A DNA stretch of 64,000 nt, from NCBI GenBank assembly GCA_052148155.1, contig JBKQIY010000048.1, positions 11,632 through 75,631 on the forward strand. The letters run 5' to 3'. How positions within the stretch are numbered: position 1 is the first letter of the stretch; each line of letters opens with the position of its first letter. The DNA is from JBBQER01 sp052148155 (GTDB lineage: Bacteria; Actinomycetota; Acidimicrobiia; IMCC26256; PALSA-610). The position numbers were made by a program, and so were the translations under genes. The notes below the pieces were generated by a model that saw nothing but the letters and a program-made list of their open reading frames with translations, ran no database searches and had not been told where the DNA came from. Positions 43,369-52,439 of this stretch are shown here, piece after piece.

Positions 43369-44301
43369 GTGAGCAAACGACGCGAGCGCGAACGGTTGGT
43401 GCGGCGCCGAGTCGCGTCGACCCGTCGCGAAGACGACGGCCACCGCCCGCCGGTGCGCGCCGGACATCTGTCGCCCCGTCGAACGGTCCCCGCCGACGTC
43501 CCCCGCCCTCCGTACGCTCCTGATGCACCACCACTCGTCGCGGCCGTGCCGCCCGACGAGATCCCCGACCGTATGCGAGCTGCCGGGCGGGCGGCACGGG
43601 AGGTACTGATCGAGGTCGGTGCCGCAGTGCGGGCTGGCATCACGACCGACGAACTCGACCGGATCTGTCACGAGGCCTACATCGCCCGGGGCGGCTACCC
43701 GAGCACGCTCGACTACAAGGGCTACCCGAAGTCGCTGTGCACGTCGGTGAACGAGGTCATTTGTCACGGCATTCCGGATGACCGTGCGCTGCAAGACGGC
43801 GACATCGTCAACTGCGACGTGACGATCTATCTCCACGGAGTGCACGGCGACTGCAGCGCGACCTTTCCGGTCGGCGACGTCGACGACGTCGGCGAGCGGC
43901 TCGTGCAGGTGACCTACGAGTCGTTGTGGAAAGGCATCGACGCGGTGCGCCCCGGCGCTCGCATCAACGACATCGGACGCGCCATTCAAGACCATGTCGA
44001 GCCGAACGGCTTCAGCGTCGTTCGTTCCTTCGTCGGCCACGGCGTCGGTGAGACCTTCCATACCGCGCCGTCGGTGCCGCACTTTTTCGATCCGCACGCC
44101 GATACGTTGATCGAGCCGGGCATGACCTTCACGATCGAACCGATGATCAATGAAGGCGGATGGGAACTGGGCCGCATCTGGTCCGACGGTTGGACCGCGC
44201 CGACCCGAGACGGCTCGCGCTCCGCCCAGTTCGAGCACAGCCTGCTCGTGACCGCCACCGGCGTCGAGGTGCTGACGCTGCTCGCCGGCGAAACGCGATA
44301 G
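43369..44301 (+). CDS. map: Methionine aminopeptidase (type I, N-terminally extended)
   Basis: Removes the initiator Met; 310 residues. Metal ligands are recognisable: D in NCDVTIYLHGVHGDCSATF, H in GHGVGETFHTAP, E in TIEPMINEGG and E in SAQFEHSLLVT. The first 55 residues are a basic, Pro-rich extension (PPYAPDAPPL) like that of actinobacterial MetAP1c. Start is the GTG at 43369, preceded closely by an AT-rich AATATAGG. Confidence 0.94.
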   Translation: MSKRRERERLVRRRVASTRREDDGHRPPVRAGHLSPRRTVPADVPRPPYAPDAPPLVAAVPPDEIPDRMRAAGRAAREVLIEVGAAVRAGITTDELDRICHEAYIARGGYPSTLDYKGYPKSLCTSVNEVICHGIPDDRALQDGDIVNCDVTIYLHGVHGDCSATFPVGDVDDVGERLVQVTYESLWKGIDAVRPGARINDIGRAIQDHVEPNGFSVVRSFVGHGVGETFHTAPSVPHFFDPHADTLIEPGMTFTIEPMINEGGWELGRIWSDGWTAPTRDGSRSAQFEHSLLVTATGVEVLTLLAGETR

Positions 44302-44593
44302 CTCGCGGCTGACTGGTTCGAAACGTGGGAGCTCGGCCGGTCGTGTGGGCAACTCGTGCCGCGTCAGGCAACATTTGCCCGGTTCCGATGCCGCGCCTGC
44401 AGAGGCAGGCTGGCGCAGTCTGTCCTCGTCGTTGTGTACGGCCTGACCGCGTGACCCGAACTCAACCATCAGGCCAACGGGTGCAAGTCAGCGGCGGCTG
44501 CGGACGGACTCGGGTCGCGAGGACCGACAGCTGGGTCCGCGCGAGCCGAACGCATGACTGCCGATCTGCCCGGTCGCCGAGTACAACGGTGAG

Positions 44594-44956
44594 ATGGAGA
44601 TCACTGGGTCGAATCCGGTTCTCGCAGTGCACGACCTCGAGCGATCGGCGGAGTGGTTTCGCGCTGTGCTCGGGTGTGACAGGACAGATCCTGACCCCGG
44701 CAACTGGGTGTTCTGCCGAGCCGGGGCCGTCACGTTCATGCTCGGCCGTTGCCCCGACGCGCTCCCGGCTGCCGACTTGGGCGACCATAGCCATGTCGCG
44801 TACCTCACGGTCGATTCGGTCGATGCCTTCCACGCACGAGCAGTCGCAGCCGGAGCCGAGGTTGGCAAGCCACCGACCGATGAACCGTGGCACCGACGCG
44901 AGATGTCGCTTCGATCGCCCGAAGGACACCGTTTCATGCTTGGCGAAGCAATCTGA
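44594..44956 (+). CDS. VOC/glyoxalase-family protein
   Basis: A 120-residue single VOC module (NPVLAVHDLERSAEWFRAVLG at the start, HVAYLTVDSVDAFHARAVAAGAEV in the middle, SPEGHRFMLGE at the end). Such proteins are metal-dependent lyases, dioxygenases or antibiotic-binding proteins; the specific activity cannot be told. It opens the catabolic region. Confidence 0.8.
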   Translation: MEITGSNPVLAVHDLERSAEWFRAVLGCDRTDPDPGNWVFCRAGAVTFMLGRCPDALPAADLGDHSHVAYLTVDSVDAFHARAVAAGAEVGKPPTDEPWHRREMSLRSPEGHRFMLGEAI

Positions 44957-45120
44957 CTTCACCTGGTACGTACCGCTCCCGGATACTGAGCTGTCGATCT
45001 CGCGCACATCGATGAGGCGTCGACCCGAACAGAACGTGGCACCGAACGCGCGCCGGACATGCCGGCGCCGTGGTTCCGAGCCCGTTCCTGGAGCGTCGCA
45101 AACGTTGCCGGAGGCGGCAC

Positions 45121-45126
45121 TAGCGT
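45121..45126 (+). promoter_or_regulatory. Putative leaderless -10 TAGCGT of the first SDR gene
   Basis: TAGCGT ends six bases before the GTG at 45133. It is a member of the recurrent pattern listed in the findings. Confidence 0.4.
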
Positions 45127-45132
45127 CGGAGT

Positions 45133-45900
45133 GTGCGACTCGGGGGTGAGAAGGCCGTGGTCACCGGCTCGACCGCAGGCCTGGGTCGGGCGATCGCGCT
45201 GGCCCTGTCCGCCGAGGGCGCGGCCGTCGTGGTCACCGGACGCGACGAGGGCCGCGGCGACGCGGTGGTCGCCGAGATCACCGCCGTCGGTGGCTGCGCG
45301 TCGTTCGTGGCGGCCGATCTCGGCGAGGAGGACGCGTGCACGAGCCTGGTGCAAACCGCGGCCGAACGCATGGACGGACTGACGGTGCTCGTCAACAACG
45401 CGGCGGGAAGCGACGCGGCCGACGGACCGGTCGCCGACCTCACGACCGACGGGTGGGAAGCGATCCTTCGCGTCGATCTCACCGCGCCGATGTGGTGCGC
45501 CCGAGCGGCGATTCCGTACATGCGCCGAGCCGGCCACGGTTCGATCGTCAATGTGTCGAGTCGGCAGGCTGAACGTGCGAGCCGGGGTTTCGCCGCGTAT
45601 ATCGCGGCCAAGTCGGGCCTCAACGGGCTGACCCGCGCGATCGCGGTCGATTACGCCGCCGACGCCATCCGCTGCAACACCATCAGTCCCGGCTACGTGT
45701 TGAACGACCGCCGCGACGCCGACATCACGCCCGAGCGACGCGCCCGCTACGAGGGCATGCACCTCACCCGACTCGGCGTCGCGTCCGACATCGCCCATGC
45801 GGCCGTATATCTCGCGAGCCGCGAGTCAGAGTTCGTCACGGGCATCAACCTTCAGCTCGACGGGGGCAGCAGCATCGCCCGCGGGCTCACGCTCGGCTGA
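45133..45900 (+). CDS. Short-chain dehydrogenase/reductase
   Basis: A 255-residue classical SDR: cofactor loop VTGSTAGLGRA, NNAA(G), catalytic Ser in VNVSSRQ and YIAAK as YxxxK. The C-terminal LDGGSS is typical. Arg/Asp after strand 2 (VVTGRDE) hints at NADP(H). It lies six bases upstream of the TIM-barrel isomerase gene, suggesting a shared pathway. Confidence 0.85.
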   Translation: MRLGGEKAVVTGSTAGLGRAIALALSAEGAAVVVTGRDEGRGDAVVAEITAVGGCASFVAADLGEEDACTSLVQTAAERMDGLTVLVNNAAGSDAADGPVADLTTDGWEAILRVDLTAPMWCARAAIPYMRRAGHGSIVNVSSRQAERASRGFAAYIAAKSGLNGLTRAIAVDYAADAIRCNTISPGYVLNDRRDADITPERRARYEGMHLTRLGVASDIAHAAVYLASRESEFVTGINLQLDGGSSIARGLTLG

Positions 45901-45906
45901 CGGACC

Positions 45907-46722
45907 GTGCACTCCCGAGCGTGCGTGAGCGCGATCTCCACCTTCGGTCTCGCACTCGACGAAGACCTCTCGTTTTGGGATCGGCATCACATCAACACCG
46001 TCGGTGTGTCAGTCGCGAAGCTCGAACGGTTCGGCTGGGAACGTGGAACCGACCTGGTCCGCGACGCGGTCGGACGCGGATTGCGGGTCGCGAATCTCAT
46101 CGGTCTCGGCCCGTTCGACCTCGCCAACCCGCAGAGCTGGCCGACGCAGCAAGACCGGCTCATCCACTCGATCGAGACCGCGACCGCGGTCGGCGCCGAA
46201 TGCATGGTGTTCACCACGGGGCCGTTCGCGCCGTTGAGCTGGGAAGCAGCGGCCGACAATCTTGACACCGCGCTCACGCCCGTCCTGGCGGCCGCCACCG
46301 CGCGTGGTGTCCCGTTCGCGATCGAACACACCAACTCGTTGCGTGTCGATGTCGGCTTCGTGCACACACTGAAAGACGCCATCGACCTGGCGGAGCGGTT
46401 CGACATCGGCGTGTGCATGGAACTCAATGCCTGCTGGGCCGAACGTTCGCTCGAGCAGACGATTCGAGCGGGCATCGACCGGATCCGGCTCGTACAGGTG
46501 AGCGACTTCAAGGTCGGCACGGTCGCTTCCTCGCAGCGTCTCGTACCTGGCGACGGTGACATCCCAATCGAACGGATCCTGCGTGTCGTGCTCGACGCCG
46601 GTTACGTCGGCGTGTTCGATCTCGAGTTGATCGGCGACGCGATCGTCGCCGAGGGCTACGACGTGGCCGTTCCACGCGCCGTCGACCGGCTCGGATCGAT
46701 GCTCGACGGCCTGGGCGCCTGA
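45907..46722 (+). CDS. Sugar phosphate isomerase/epimerase-like TIM-barrel protein
   Basis: A 271-residue xylose-isomerase-like (AP endonuclease 2) barrel. Metal-site patterns include AIEHTNS, CMELNACWAE, IRLVQVSDFKVG and GVFDLELIGD. Members isomerise or epimerise sugars and inositols, or act on related keto acids. Substrate unknown. It is coupled to the preceding SDR. Confidence 0.78.
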   Translation: MHSRACVSAISTFGLALDEDLSFWDRHHINTVGVSVAKLERFGWERGTDLVRDAVGRGLRVANLIGLGPFDLANPQSWPTQQDRLIHSIETATAVGAECMVFTTGPFAPLSWEAAADNLDTALTPVLAAATARGVPFAIEHTNSLRVDVGFVHTLKDAIDLAERFDIGVCMELNACWAERSLEQTIRAGIDRIRLVQVSDFKVGTVASSQRLVPGDGDIPIERILRVVLDAGYVGVFDLELIGDAIVAEGYDVAVPRAVDRLGSMLDGLGA

Positions 46723-46729
46723 CCGGCGT

Positions 46730-47251
46730 TCAGACGTCGGGCGGGCCCCACACGTCGGCCGGGCGTCGCGGACCGACCGGTATGTCGCGACCTTCGATCG
46801 CCGCGACGCGCGAGAAATACAAGTCGGGCCAGTCGACGACCTTGCCGTTCCGCACGAGCAACTGCACCACCCACGCCCGCGCAACGGCCCGGCCGGTCGA
46901 CGCTTCGACCAGGCGCTGTTCGAGCACCGCAGCTTTGCCCTCGCGTCGCATATAGCGGAGCGCACCGACGAACGTCTCGCCCGGCAATCCTTCCGACTCG
47001 TACAACACATGGAGTTCGCGGGCTGCGACGACGATCTCGTCGCGACGCAGGACCTCGATCCAGTCTCCACCGACCTCTGCCCGCACGTACGCGACGCGCA
47101 GGTCGTTGAACACACGGACGGTCGCCGCGTTGTTCAGGTGGCCTTGGGCATCGAAATCAGCTGCGGCCGGGACGACGTCGACGACGAACCGGTAGCCGTC
47201 GGCGCGCAGCGTCGCCGCTCCCGCCGAACCGTCCGATTCGGTCAGGCCCAC
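46730..47251 (-). CDS. Hotdog-fold acyl-CoA thioesterase-like protein
   Basis: A 173-residue 4HBT-type protein with the conserved start of the family: DFDAQGHLNNAATVRVFNDLRVAYV (about 47100-47180). It likely hydrolyses an acyl-CoA. GTG at 47251 starts ten bases inside the end of the SDR gene upstream, so the two are translationally linked. Confidence 0.8.
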   Translation of the reverse strand: MGLTESDGSAGAATLRADGYRFVVDVVPAAADFDAQGHLNNAATVRVFNDLRVAYVRAEVGGDWIEVLRRDEIVVAARELHVLYESEGLPGETFVGALRYMRREGKAAVLEQRLVEASTGRAVARAWVVQLLVRNGKVVDWPDLYFSRVAAIEGRDIPVGPRRPADVWGPPDV

Positions 47252-48021
47252 ATGAAAGCGCCACCGTCTGCCATGAAGGTATGGCCAGTGAGGTAGCGAC
47301 ACGCGTCGGAACACAAAAACCAGGCGAGCGGTCCGATGTCGAGCTCGGGATCTCCTTGGCGTTTCATCGGGCAGTTCTCGATGAAGATCCGATAACCGTC
47401 GCTCTGTTTTGCGGCGTCACCGTGATGCGTCGCTGCGGCCGGGGCGATCGCGTTGACGACGATGCCGTCGGCGGCCCACTCACGCGCGGCTGTGCGCGTG
47501 AGGGCACGCACCGCCTCCTTTGACGCGTTGTAGGCAGCGAATCCGGCGCCGCCCGTGATGCCCATCGACGACGCGAAGTTGACGATTCGACCCCAACCCT
47601 GCGCCCGCATATGCGGATACACGGCTTGCATCGCCCACAAGGTGCCCTTCACCCCGGAGTCGTAGAACGAGTCGACGTCGCGTTCGGATACCTCCGCGAT
47701 CGGCGAGAGCGGTCGGAAGGTCTGCGCGTTGTTGATCAGCCCGTCGACTCGCCCGAAGCGCCCGATTGTCTGCGCGACCATCGCGTCGATCTGCTCACGT
47801 TGGGAGATGTCGCACACCACACCGTGGTTCGTGATGCCCAATTCGTCGAGTTCGCCGCAGGTTTGCGCCATGAGCTCGTCTTTCCATTCGGCCACGACGA
47901 TGCGCGCGCCGCCCTTGCCGAGGTGCAGCGCCATCCCCTTGCCGATGCCTTTGCCTGATCCCGTGACGATGACCACCTTGCCGTCGACGGTGTGCATGTC
48001 GTTCGCAGCGGGAGCTGACAT
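47242..48021 (-). CDS. Short-chain dehydrogenase/reductase
   Basis: A 259-residue SDR with VTGSGKGIGKGMA, INNAQ, FASSMG and YNASK catalytic elements and the terminal GHTFMADGGAFMWA. The strand-2 acidic region (VVAEWKDE) favours NAD(H). It is followed by the thioesterase and divergent from another SDR only 27 bases away. Confidence 0.85.
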   Translation of the reverse strand: MSAPAANDMHTVDGKVVIVTGSGKGIGKGMALHLGKGGARIVVAEWKDELMAQTCGELDELGITNHGVVCDISQREQIDAMVAQTIGRFGRVDGLINNAQTFRPLSPIAEVSERDVDSFYDSGVKGTLWAMQAVYPHMRAQGWGRIVNFASSMGITGGAGFAAYNASKEAVRALTRTAAREWAADGIVVNAIAPAAATHHGDAAKQSDGYRIFIENCPMKRQGDPELDIGPLAWFLCSDACRYLTGHTFMADGGAFMWA

Positions 48022-48031
48022 CGTGCCACCC

Positions 48032-48041
48032 TAACTACGCT
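48032..48041. promoter_or_regulatory. Overlapping divergent -10 boxes between two SDR genes
   Basis: In the 27-base gap, plus-strand TACGCT (48036-48041) and minus-strand TAGTTA (48032-48037) share bases. Each lies seven to ten bases from its start codon (48049 plus, 48021 minus), so both messages would be almost leaderless and the two promoters mutually exclusive. Confidence 0.4.
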
Positions 48042-48048
48042 CGGTTCC

Positions 48049-48819
48049 ATGAGCGAACGTACCGGACAACTCGCCGGCCGGACCGTGCTCGTCACGGGCG
48101 GCGGCAGCGGCATCGGCCGGGCGACCTCGACGAGAGCGGCCCGTTGCGGAGCGGCGGTGGCCGTCGTCGACCGTCACCGCGACAACGCGGAAGAGACCGC
48201 GGCGATGATCCGTGCCGAGGGCGGAACGGCATCGGCGTATCCGTGCGACGTCGCCGACGACACCGCGGTCGCGGCCGCGGTCGCGGCTGCCAACACGGAA
48301 CTCGGACGGATTTCGGGTGTCGTCACCGCGGCCGGCATCTTCCACGGCCCGGACCTGCGACCCGCGCACGAGGTTTCCGTCGACGACTTCATGACCGTGC
48401 TGCGCGTCAACCTGGTCGGAACGTTCGCGGTCATCAAACATGCGCTTCCGCATCTTGTCGCGGGTGGCGGCGCGATCGTGACGATCGCGTCGACCGCCGC
48501 GATACGCGGTCACGGTTTCGGTGCGGGTTACACCGCGAGCAAGGGTGGCGTCGACGCGTTGACGCGTCTGCTTGCAGTGCAGTACGGCCCGCGGGGTGTG
48601 CGCGCGAATTGCGTCTGCCCCGGCGGTGTCGACACACCTATGACTGCGGGCACATTCGCGACGCCGGAAGCGATCGAACGCGCGAAGCGCACAGTCCCGC
48701 TCGGTCATCATGCACAACCTGAAGACATCGGCGACGTCGTGGTATTTCTGCTCACCGACGACGCGCGGCATCTCACTGGCGTGACACTGCCCGTCGAGGG
48801 TGGCGCGACGATCGCCTGA
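48049..48819 (+). CDS. Short-chain dehydrogenase/reductase
   Basis: A 256-residue SDR: VTGGGSGIGRATS, catalytic Ser in TIASTAA, YTASK, and PGGVDTPMTAG. VVDRHRDN after strand 2 indicates NAD(H) preference. It is transcribed divergently from the SDR/thioesterase pair and is monocistronic as far as can be seen. Confidence 0.85.
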   Translation: MSERTGQLAGRTVLVTGGGSGIGRATSTRAARCGAAVAVVDRHRDNAEETAAMIRAEGGTASAYPCDVADDTAVAAAVAAANTELGRISGVVTAAGIFHGPDLRPAHEVSVDDFMTVLRVNLVGTFAVIKHALPHLVAGGGAIVTIASTAAIRGHGFGAGYTASKGGVDALTRLLAVQYGPRGVRANCVCPGGVDTPMTAGTFATPEAIERAKRTVPLGHHAQPEDIGDVVVFLLTDDARHLTGVTLPVEGGATIA

Positions 48820-48978
48820 AACGAACGTCTGATGACGCACCCATAACGGACGATCCGACCGCGAGTCCAGGAATTTCTTCTGCTGGAAACGATGCGTTCC
48901 AGCAGGGGATTCTCGCATCCGGTCCGAGCATTACCACACTCCGTGACCTCAAGAGTCGACCGGACGGGGGGACTTCAC

Positions 48979-48984
48979 TAGCGT
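48979..48984 (+). promoter_or_regulatory. Putative leaderless -10 TAGCGT of the Rpf-like gene
   Basis: TAGCGT ends nine bases before the ATG at 48994. No ribosome site lies between, supporting a leaderless message. Confidence 0.4.
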
Positions 48985-48993
48985 CACCCCCGC

Positions 48994-50082
48994 ATGCCCC
49001 GGACCCGCAAAGGTCGCGTCGGGCGCAGCGCTGGTGTGGCGGAGCACGGCGTAGCGAAGCACCGCATTGTCATCAGGCTGTCGCGCACGACACGACTCAC
49101 ACGTGTGAGCGCGCTCGCGTGCGTGCTCGCGCTCGTCCTCGCGGGCGCGCCGACGTCAGCCTCGGCGCAAACCGCGAGCGAGTCGTTGGCGCAAACCCGC
49201 GCCATGATCGACACGACAGCCAACCAATGGTTCGCCGCACAACGCGAAGCCTCAGCGCTCGATGTGCAGATCCGGACCCTCACCGAGATGACGGTCCTGA
49301 TCGGACATCGGGTGGACCAGCTCCGTGGCATTGCCGACGCCCGCGCGGTCGAGCTCTACGAGAGCAACACCGAGGGGCTCGGCGACATGATGAACGACAC
49401 CGCGATGGGAGGCGACCCACTCGAACTCGGACGCCGGGCGGCGCTGATCGGCCAAGCGAACGCTGAGAATCAGCTGATCGTCAATGAGCTCGAGGCGTCG
49501 ATCTCCGACCTGAACGCACGCCGCGATCAGATCCACGCGGCCGAGACCGCCCAGGCGCGCACGCTGGGAGTCCTCACGAGTCGGCGCCGCACCCTCGACA
49601 ACGAGCTCGCCTCTCTCGAGCTGGGGTCGGCGCATGCTGAGGCACGAGCCGAACTGGCCGCGGCCATCGGCCGTCAACAAGACGCCGAGGTCAGCGCCGC
49701 GACGCGGCCGACGGTCGTGGCGTTGACCTCGACCGGTGCGACGCCGCCTTCGAGTCCTCCGCCGCCAGCTGCGACGTCGATCGTGCCCGGACCGGTCGCA
49801 CCTCCCGACTCGGGGGCGGTCAGCCCGTATCACGACGAGCCGTTCCTCGTATGCACCCGAACGCGGGAAAGTAATGGCAACTACGGCGTGGTCAGCGCCG
49901 GCGGTACCTACTACGGCGCGTACCAGTTCGCGACCACGACCTGGAACGTGACCGCTGCCCACGTCGGGAGGCTCGACCTGGTCGGGGTGCTGCCGTCGCA
50001 GGCGTCACCATCCGACCAGGACGACATGGCGTGGGCGTTGTATCAGTGGCAGGGCAACACGCCGTGGGGCGGTCGCTGCTAG
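48994..50082 (+). CDS. Secreted coiled-coil protein with Rpf/transglycosylase-like C-terminal domain
   Basis: A 362-residue exported protein. A basic N-region of about 36 residues and a hydrophobic stretch end in an AxA signal-peptidase site (TSASA). A long coiled coil (about 60-230) and a Pro/Ser linker follow, then a roughly 80-residue domain: CTRTRESNGNYGVVSAGG, YYGAYQFATTTW and DMAWALYQWQG, with RES providing the catalytic Glu. Rpf-type enzymes cleave peptidoglycan glycan strands, and the coiled coil resembles that of division-associated hydrolases. Its stop overlaps the convergent HAD gene by 4 bp. Confidence 0.82.
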   Translation: MPRTRKGRVGRSAGVAEHGVAKHRIVIRLSRTTRLTRVSALACVLALVLAGAPTSASAQTASESLAQTRAMIDTTANQWFAAQREASALDVQIRTLTEMTVLIGHRVDQLRGIADARAVELYESNTEGLGDMMNDTAMGGDPLELGRRAALIGQANAENQLIVNELEASISDLNARRDQIHAAETAQARTLGVLTSRRRTLDNELASLELGSAHAEARAELAAAIGRQQDAEVSAATRPTVVALTSTGATPPSSPPPPAATSIVPGPVAPPDSGAVSPYHDEPFLVCTRTRESNGNYGVVSAGGTYYGAYQFATTTWNVTAAHVGRLDLVGVLPSQASPSDQDDMAWALYQWQGNTPWGGRC

Positions 50083-50753
50083 CCGCGTCCACGAAATCTG
50101 TGGAACACCTCGGCGATCGTGCACTCGGCGAGCGACCCGAGCCGCAGGTCGGCGGCCGACAGGTCGAGCGTCTCGGTCAGCGCGTTGGGGACGGCAACAC
50201 AACGCAGCCCCGCGGCCTTCGCCGCCGCGATCCCGTGTGGCGAGTCTTCCACGGCAAGCGCGTTGCGGGTCGCGACACCGAGCTGGGCACACGCCTCGAC
50301 GTACGTATCAGGCGCCGGCTTGCCGCGCACCGTCCCACCGGCGGTGACGACGAACGCGAACCGGTCCCGCAGCCCAAGCCGTCCGAGATGTTCGGCGACC
50401 CATTCGGCCGGCGAACTCGATGCGATCGCGAGTGCGAGCCCCGCGTCGTCCGCCTCGGTGAGCCAGGCCACAACGCCCGGCCGCGCCTCCTCGTGCGCCA
50501 ACAGCGCGTCACGACGGGCCCGACGGATCTCGTCCATCGCGGCTCGGTCGACTGGCCGGTCGGCCCGCTCGACGAGCCAGGCGTGCACGTCGAGCTCGTC
50601 AGCGGTTCCGATCGTCGCCGACCACTCCTCGATGGTGGGAGGCGAGGCGCCGTGCGCCTCGAACGCGGCACACCACGACTCGTAGACCGGCACCTCGGTG
50701 TCGAGCACGAGACCGTCGAAATCGAACACGACCGCGCGAATTTCGGTGTTCAC
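50079..50753 (-). CDS. HAD-superfamily hydrolase (phosphoglucomutase/phosphatase-like)
   Basis: A 224-residue HAD subclass I protein with a cap: DFDGLVLDTE (nucleophile Asp), ASSSP (motif II), GKPAPDTY (Lys, motif III) and AVEDSPHGIAAAKAAG (motif IV). It is similar to beta-phosphoglucomutases and sugar phosphatases; substrate unknown. The GTG start overlaps the SDR stop (GTGA). Confidence 0.87.
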   Translation of the reverse strand: MNTEIRAVVFDFDGLVLDTEVPVYESWCAAFEAHGASPPTIEEWSATIGTADELDVHAWLVERADRPVDRAAMDEIRRARRDALLAHEEARPGVVAWLTEADDAGLALAIASSSPAEWVAEHLGRLGLRDRFAFVVTAGGTVRGKPAPDTYVEACAQLGVATRNALAVEDSPHGIAAAKAAGLRCVAVPNALTETLDLSAADLRLGSLAECTIAEVFHRFRGRG

Positions 50754-51502
50754 GACCGCTCGGGGAGGTTGCGGTCGGTCGGGTCGATCGGACTTGCGAG
50801 CGACACGCCGCCGTCGGCGGCGAGGATCTGGCCGGTCACCCAATCGAGCCGGCACAACGCGACCACGGCTTGAGCCACCTCGGCCGCCGAACCGACCCGG
50901 CCGAGCGCGGCGCGGCCCGCGACCCGTTCGCGGTAGCCATGCATGCGGTCGGTCGCGGCGAACATCGGCGTGTCCGTGGGGCCGGGCGCGACACCATTGA
51001 CTCGGATCCCTCGCGGTCCGAGCTCACGCGCCGCGACCCGCACCAGCGCGGCAAGTCCGGCCTTCGAAGCGGAGTAATGCGCCATCGACCGATCCGCCAG
51101 AAATCCCGACACGCTGGTCACGGCCACGATCGCGCCCGGCTGTTCCGACGCGACCATCGCCCGCGCGCATTCGCGCAACGTGACGAATGCTCCCCGCAGG
51201 TTCACGCGCATCACCCGGTCCCATTCCTCGGTGCTCAGGTCGACGATGGCGCCCATCCCGCCCACGCCGGCGTTGAGGACCGCAACGTCGAGCCGGCCCA
51301 GTCGCGTCACAACCTCTCGGACCGAGGCAACAACCTGCTCCTCGTCGCCGACGTCGACGGTCAGCGACATCTCGGCATCGGGAGCGTCGTGCAGGTCAAG
51401 CACCGCGACCCGAACCCCGGCGGCTTGCAGGCCGGCAACCGTCGCCGCGCCGATGCCGCTCGCCCCACCGGTGACGATCGCGCACGTGTCGACAAGTTCC
51501 AT
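50750..51502 (-). CDS. Short-chain dehydrogenase/reductase
   Basis: A 250-residue SDR: VTGGASGIGAATV, LNAGVGG, VTSVSG, HYSASK, and QILAADGG at the end. AVLDLHD after strand 2 points to NAD(H). It is coupled to the HAD gene downstream and divergent from the LLM oxidoreductase, with 29 bases between the starts. Confidence 0.85.
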   Translation of the reverse strand: MELVDTCAIVTGGASGIGAATVAGLQAAGVRVAVLDLHDAPDAEMSLTVDVGDEEQVVASVREVVTRLGRLDVAVLNAGVGGMGAIVDLSTEEWDRVMRVNLRGAFVTLRECARAMVASEQPGAIVAVTSVSGFLADRSMAHYSASKAGLAALVRVAARELGPRGIRVNGVAPGPTDTPMFAATDRMHGYRERVAGRAALGRVGSAAEVAQAVVALCRLDWVTGQILAADGGVSLASPIDPTDRNLPERS

Positions 51503-51517
51503 GACAGATATGGAAGC

Positions 51518-51523
51518 TAGCGT
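51518..51523 (+). promoter_or_regulatory. Putative leaderless -10 TAGCGT of the LLM oxidoreductase gene
   Basis: TAGCGT ends eight bases before the GTG at 51532, within the short divergent gap to the SDR gene. Confidence 0.4.
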
Positions 51524-51531
51524 CGCAAGCC

Positions 51532-52428
51532 GTGGGTGAACCTTGGTTTGGCATCTACCTGCCTCAGCTGCGCATGTCGTTCGGCCGCATCCTCGAACGG
51601 ACGGCCGCAGCCGAGATCGCCGGCTTCGAGTCCGTGTGGCTCATGGACCACTTCAGCGCGCCCGCAGCACCCGAGGTCGACACGTTCGAAGGCTTCACCA
51701 TCGCGAGCGCGCTCGCGGCGCGTACGTCGACGATCCGAATCGGCCACCTCGTGCTCTGCAACCCGTTCCGTCACCCCGCGCTGCTCGCAAAGATGTCCGC
51801 GACACTCGACGTGATCTCCGACGGCCGGCTCGATCTCGGCGTCGGCTGGGGATCGGTGCCCGCCGAACTCGAGATGTACGGCTTCGGATCAGAGTCGCCG
51901 GCGGTGCGAGCCACCAAGCTGCGAGAGACGCTCGAGATCCTCACGATGATGTTCTCTGGAACGCCGTTCGACTACGACGGCACCCACTACCGACTCCGGC
52001 GTGCGATCGGACGGCCCGTCCCCTGCCAGGCGCACCTGCCCGTCCACATCGGCGGCGGCGGACCGAAGCTCACCATGCCGCTGGTCGCGCGGTTCGCCGA
52101 CTGGTGGAACTGCCCCGGATACGCGCTCGACCGTCTCGACGAACTCCGGCCGCTCGCCGGCCGGGCGCGCATCTCGACGCAGCATCCGATCGGCCTTGCC
52201 GCCGGTGCCGCAGACCGAGACGAGGTGATCGCCACCGCGCACCGTCGTTTCGGAACCTGGGGCGCCGTCATCGCAGGGACCGCCGACGAAGTCGCCGCCG
52301 CGCTCGCCGACGAAGTACACCGCGGCGTCGAAGGGTTCGTGCTCCAGTTCTCCGACTTCGGAACACCCGAGACGATCGAACGATTCATGACCGACGTCGC
52401 CCCGACCGTACGCGCCGCGACCATCTAA
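51532..52428 (+). CDS. LLM-class flavin-dependent oxidoreductase
   Basis: A 298-residue luciferase-like TIM barrel: GIYLPQLRMSFGRI, AGFESVWLMDHF, LGVGWGSVPAELEMYG and PVHIGGGGPKL. The family uses FMN or coenzyme F420; the GFESVWLMDHF form is common among actinobacterial F420-type members, so F420 use is plausible (inference). It is followed after 11 bases by a dienelactone-hydrolase gene, with which it should be co-expressed. Confidence 0.85.
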   Translation: MGEPWFGIYLPQLRMSFGRILERTAAAEIAGFESVWLMDHFSAPAAPEVDTFEGFTIASALAARTSTIRIGHLVLCNPFRHPALLAKMSATLDVISDGRLDLGVGWGSVPAELEMYGFGSESPAVRATKLRETLEILTMMFSGTPFDYDGTHYRLRRAIGRPVPCQAHLPVHIGGGGPKLTMPLVARFADWWNCPGYALDRLDELRPLAGRARISTQHPIGLAAGAADRDEVIATAHRRFGTWGAVIAGTADEVAAALADEVHRGVEGFVLQFSDFGTPETIERFMTDVAPTVRAATI

Positions 52429-52439
52429 GGAGGAACAAC

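Noticed and set aside
43347..43643. Minus-strand frame over the 5' end of map
   Set aside because: Shadow of map; no start signal or domain.
44302..44593. tRNA-like GGTTCGAA sequence after map
   Set aside because: No acceptor stem or anticodon arm can be built around it; it is a chance T-loop match.
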